Position numbers and translations under genes: made by a program. A stretch of 64,000 nt of DNA, from assembly GCA_021234535.1 (NCBI GenBank), contig CM037838.1, positions 18,607,009-18,671,008 of the forward strand. The letters are read 5' to 3'. This DNA comes from Stichopus chloronotus (taxonomy: Eukaryota; Echinodermata; Holothuroidea; Aspidochirotida; Stichopodidae). The stretch's first letter is position 1; each line of letters starts with the position of its first letter. Below, piece after piece: positions 60,301-64,000 of the stretch. The notes under the pieces are model-generated. The model was not told where the DNA came from. It ran no database searches and worked only from the letters and a program-made list of their open reading frames with translations.

Positions 60301-63300
60301 CCGAAAAACCAGAAGTATAAGATTATGTTGAACCTTAAATTCTTCATGTCCATGCAAGGTCATACAGGGACAGACTAGGTCTTTGAATGAACGAAAATGA
60401 CATGAAACTTGAACAACACCAGATCTTACAATCAAGATTGCATATGAGAATTTGGGATTCATTACTAGGATTTATACATGGAATTTTTTCGGGCAGGTTG
60501 ACCCTACATGTGATTAATGATTTTTGGGGGCAGGCTGACCCTACTGCACATGTGATTAATCATTGGGAATGATTTACCATATGAAGTAAAACATGCAAAT
60601 GATAATTAATTTAAATAGTTTTAAAAGATAGGTCTGAAATTTTATTTAACTAATGGCTTGTTTTACAGTACTTGTTTTCATACAGGCATATGGGAAGACA
60701 TTTTGCAGGGGGGAGGAGGGTGTTAGCCATGAAAATGTTGACACACTGAACCACTACAAGTTCAAATGAAGAAAGAACAAGTAAAGCAGAAGCTTGGTTG
60801 GTGTCCTGCTGTGTGTGCTGAGTATTGCTCACGATAAAACTTACATTTTCTACTCCATATATTCAACAGTATGCATTGCACAACTAATAAGCATTTTGTC
60901 TTGTTGGCAAACGCCACTGCTCCTCGCACTGCCTCTTGCCCCGACATGCCCCCCCCCCCCACCTGGTATGCCTATGCTTACTTTTCACTTTTACCTTTCT
61001 TGAATTAGAGGCTTTACTACTTTAATATAATAGTGCCTACAATTTTACCAAGTTTTTGTTTTCACCATTTGATTTTTCTCGCTTACTTTTACTATTATTT
61101 CAATTCTCCTTTATCTTACTCCGTACTTGGTGCATAAATTACTCTTACAAATTAAATCGAGGCCTGCCCTTTTATGTCTTCCTTTAAACAGGGCTTCCAT
61201 TAGACTTTCATCCCAGGGGTCCTAAGACCCATGCATATCTTTATGTTGGGGTCCCAGTTCAAAAATAGGTTCTCTGACCTTCAGACTATAAGAAGAGAAC
61301 AGAAGAGATGATAAGAAGGAGTTTGGTATCTTTGTTTACTTATGTTCAACACTGCAGAATCACAGCCAGCAGAACTTTGTAGCAGCGATCTAAAAAAGGT
61401 TTCTCATTATCCATTATTCCTACTGTGATGCAATCATGTAATTAGCAAATGAAAAAAAAAAAAGCACCAAAGGTAAGACAAGTGACCATCACTTTACCAA
61501 TAATAACCACCCTATCTAATGTATACACAATTATCTTTTTTCTTATCTTCAATTAAATCACCCGCGTCGAAATAACAAAACAACACCGCATGATGATCAT
61601 AACAGAGAGCAACAATTTGATACATTGTATGAAACATTCAGAACTGCATGGCTATTATACAGGACACTCATTCACCAGAAGGAATGAAATTTTCATGGAA
61701 TGGGTTTACTTTCACCTTTGTGATTGCTCATACTTGCACTAGACATGTGGTGTTCAGGAAACAGTATCTGACATTAGCAACTGAAAATCAAATTAGAATC
61801 CCTGCAAAGATCACTCTGTGAACCTTTTGACCAATCAGCATCAGAGACTTTGCACCTTGCACGTGGTCACATTGGTACCATCTCACCTTGTACTGATACA
61901 CACACAGTAGTGTAAACAAAGCTAGTGCAATTTTTCCATCGCATTGGTTTTGCGCAAAAGTTTGATCATGGATAAAGAGGGTATTTACATTAAAGAAAAA
62001 ATTTATTTCTTACAGCATGAGTAGTGATGTCATACCATTTAATTTGCTAAATGTTCAAATGGTAAAAAAAAATTGTGTGCTGTTTTAACACTTTCAAAAT
62101 ATTTCATTTTGGCATACCGCTCATTGACTTTTACTTCTGGGTTTCTCTTGCTTGTATTGATCACAGTAGAGATCATACTTGTGGTTTTCTGAATGGCTAC
62201 GTCCAAAAAATAACAGTGAATAAATCCATTTAAATATGTATATCAAATACTCCATCTACTGTACCTTCAATCTTGGCCAACAGGCAAAATGAATCACTCT
62301 TCTTGTAAATAAATGCCCATATTTTTTAACTCATGATCAATATTTTTCAAGTTATGTAAAAAAAGAAAACAAGATTAGCAAATGTTTCCAGAAGTTTCCA
62401 CATATACCTCTTTTACTAAGTTCAATGTCAATTAAAAAACATAAGCTTAGGCCTGTATGCATATTCCATCTACAAAGTGATAGCACATAGCCCATAGAAA
62501 TATGAACATGTACTTCTAAGATGGAAAACATTCATGAGGCCAACATCATGTTACTTTAACCCTTTATCTAAATACTTTTAAGTGACTAGGATCAATGACC
62601 AAAACAAAAAAATATTGTTAAAAATGTCTCTTGAAAAAAACCTTAAGTCCATAAATTACAAAAAGTCATTTGTACCCTGTAATATGGAAATCTGAGTCAC
62701 CGAGGTGGTTAGGTGTTCGTTATGCATCCACTATGTTAGGATATCATTACTTGAAATTTTTCAAAATATCTGTTATTTCTCACAAGACTATTGGGGACAT
62801 TTCAATTCTAAAATTGTATATATGATAAGTTTGCTCTACCTGACATATGCAATGTTTTATGGAGGGTTTTAGTTTTGAGGCAATATGAATGAACTTTCAT
62901 GTTTCCACTCAGGGTACTATACTGTTCTATTGTAAGACTAACCATGAAGGAGACTTGGCAAAACCCCCACTGATAGATTTTGTTTAATTTGATTTGATAA
63001 AATTTTCATCATGCTTGATAAGGGTGTATATTTTATCTCTAGCGGCAATGCAGCGGGCATGGTCGGGTAGACCGCACATACATAGCTTGGCTAGATTGAT
63101 ATTTGTAGCAAATATATAATGTTGCCTGCAAACTTTTGCCAACCCCACAAATCAACAGAAAAAGTTGTGCGTCCTCAAAACTCACAGGCCTTGCCTAGTG
63201 TGCGTCCCTGCGTCATTTTGGAGCGTATTTCACCCAAGGTCTCTGGTTATTGCGAGTTCTGCTAAAAGTTTGTATTCTTTTTACCTCTGATTTCTTACTA

Positions 63301-64000
63301 GCCTATGTTTTACTGGAAATCCTTGTGAAAGGTTACTTAACATACTTTAACAAGTTACAGTATGTCAAAAATAGGCCTAAATAAATCTCAAACTGATTTA
63401 AATAGATCTCACACAACAGGCCTCATTAGTAGGCTAATCCTATTCAGTAGATGCTATTCAGTAAATGCTATTCAGTCAATTCATTTATCATTTCCCTCCT
63501 GATGTCTATTCACTTAAGTTACTTTGACTAGTTTGAGTTTGGTCAGGCTTAAGTTAGGCCCTACATGAAGTATCTCCCCATCGTTTAGAATGCAGAGATT
63601 GACTCACAATACTGATCAACTCATGATATCTCTAGCCTCTAAAACGAGTAAAAGGTTCTAGTCTAGGCCCTGGTTGGCCTATCGTTAGTGTTACTAATCT
63701 GGACAATATGCAAATTGCTATGCTAGTAATTTAGGCTTAGGTCTACAGATGCTACTTCCTAGGGACCCTGTAGGCTGTAATTTGTAAACTAGGACAACAG
63801 TGATTGAGTAACGTTAGGCCCACTGAGAATTTTAGCGTATCGGGTACAAACACTGACATATGGTGCTACAGCCATTGAGGATAATGTACTTAAATGCTCC
63901 TCAAGTTTATCAACTTTATATCCATTTACGAGCACAGAAACGAAAAACAAACCTCAAACAGCAGTTTTTCATTATCCATATCAGCAACAGTTTGACATGA
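57007..64000 (-). CDS. DAXX: DAXX histone H3.3 chaperone, 5' end outside window
   Basis: Nuclear chaperone that, with ATRX, deposits histone H3.3 and binds SUMO-modified partners. Parts in order: N-terminal exon 63953-64000+ (ADMDNEKLLFE), exon 58750-58968 (FQNLCQSK...IWDLNEVLK), which together form the helical-bundle domain, then a long coding block 57278-58749 with the histone-binding domain, acidic stretches and nuclear-localisation signal, and a tail ending VVIISDSD at 57007. Vertebrate DAXX has the same order (ENEKLFEEFLELCK, FPDYGDVL, IIVLSDSD). Intron 1 is about 5 kb. The frame switches near 58700-58750 and again near 57290-57305, by introns too short to be convincing or by one-base errors. 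Confidence 0.9.
57278..58749 (-). CDS. DAXX: DAXX histone-binding domain and acidic region
   Basis: Single open block of about 490 codons. Order: Arg/Lys-rich coil SQRRIDKLEKKLGKLHRAI; histone-binding domain with RQRFVKGWDMLCKLKK, GRTKEKQLTYRSSSYKEIN, EYFPDYQDVLTVVERANEK and REIFVDVGTELKRRRQQ; an acidic stretch (EDEEEDQEEDPEVD); a basic nuclear-localisation signal PAKRRKT; a second acidic stretch; and an internal SUMO-interacting motif IVSLSDDED at 57542-57565. It ends in an off-frame tail LRLGKANHR and a stop that are probably not native. Confidence 0.9.
58750..58968 (-). CDS. DAXX: DAXX exon 2, helical-bundle domain
   Basis: Acceptor TCTTCCAG|TTT. Reads FQNLCQSKSPSTKEELVSKG, LQKHFKEASADFVKSEEL, LNRHIATVGADKGVKSIF and SIWDLNEVLK. 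The pattern matches the DAXX four-helix bundle that binds ATRX and other partners. A near-consensus donor AAG|GTGAGA ends it at 58749, though the same frame also runs on to a stop at about 58687-58685. Confidence 0.88.
59350..59470 (+). repeat. TGACC-array family fragment
   Basis: CTTCTTGAGATA, GTCTACAAGGTTTTC and TATGACCTCTGCTGACC match units at 48941-49265 and 50880-51271. Confidence 0.6.
59801..60404 (+). repeat. 399-bp-period tandem duplication
   Basis: The block starting GTAGTATAGTGGTATGT at 59801 recurs at 60200 as GTAGTATAATGGCATGT. Both continue through GGGCATTATT, GTGTTTGC(G/A)TGTGTAC, GAAAAACCAGAAG, AAGATTATGTTGAA and GGACAGACTA. About 200 bp of each unit is clearly matched. Confidence 0.85.
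60491..60567 (+). repeat. Short tandem duplication (GGCAGG-TGACCCTAC)
   Basis: GGGCAGGTTGACCCTAC with ATGTGATTAATGATT is followed by GGGCAGGCTGACCCTAC with ATGTGATTAATCATT, about 42 bases apart. Confidence 0.85.
63953..64000 (-). CDS. DAXX: DAXX N-terminal exon (partial)
   Basis: Minus strand reads SCQTVADMDNEKLLFE up to a donor GAG|GTTTGT at 63952, phase 0. Matches the vertebrate DAXX ENEKLFEEF helix when joined to the next exon. The true start codon is probably beyond the window. Confidence 0.8.

Larger units (their letters stand above)
58969..63952 (-). other. DAXX: DAXX intron 1
   Basis: About 5 kb between the N-terminal exon and exon 2. Contains a TGACC-array fragment (59350-59470), a 399-bp tandem duplication (59801-60404), a short repeat at 60491-60567 and otherwise AT-rich sequence without exons. 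Confidence 0.7.

Overview
This is animal (metazoan) genomic DNA, AT-rich (roughly 37% GC by eye), with intron-split genes, GT-AG splice sites, many short degenerate transposon copies and simple repeats. The gene content, the abundant TAGGCCTA palindromes, TTAA-flanked MITEs and TGACCTTTGACC-type arrays suggest a marine invertebrate deuterostome. An echinoderm (sea cucumber or sea urchin type) is my best guess, but that is inference from style, not from a match.

Four gene pieces can be supported, all on the minus strand. (1) 7326-7538 is the first coding exon of a VAV-family Rho guanine-nucleotide exchange factor (start of the CH domain). The rest of that gene would lie to the left; I found no further exon in 1-7325. 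(2) 19169-19446 is a GC-rich probable coding exon that I do not recognise. (3) 36945-46375 is a complete seven-exon gene for an amidohydrolase-2 / L-fuconolactonase-like (COG3618) enzyme of about 295 residues. All splice phases agree, but exon 2 carries one extra base. (4) 57007 to beyond 64000 is DAXX, the histone H3.3 chaperone: the helical-bundle part (exons at 63953-64000 and 58750-58968), the histone-binding domain with acidic tail (57278-58749), and a C-terminal SUMO-interacting motif ending at 57007. The reading frame switches twice inside it.

The remaining roughly 85% is introns and intergenic DNA filled with repeats. The clearest are short non-autonomous DNA transposons flanked by TTAA or one-base variants of it, with ends starting AGG or close to it (8297-8543, 19702-20673, 37668-38225, 38650-39234, 44579-45142, 45176-45440, 50364-50708, 54987-55464, 55576-55920). 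There are decayed LINE pieces (10908-11130, 31490-31570, 32381-32671, 51298-52010), tandem arrays (14894-14999, 19018-19143, 26589-26885, 36427-36532, 59801-60404) and dispersed families with several copies inside the window.

The genes do not form an obvious pathway. VAV is a cytoplasmic signalling protein, the amidohydrolase is probably a cytosolic sugar-lactone hydrolase, and DAXX is a nuclear chromatin factor. No CRISPR array, tRNA, rRNA, or prokaryotic or viral gene was seen.
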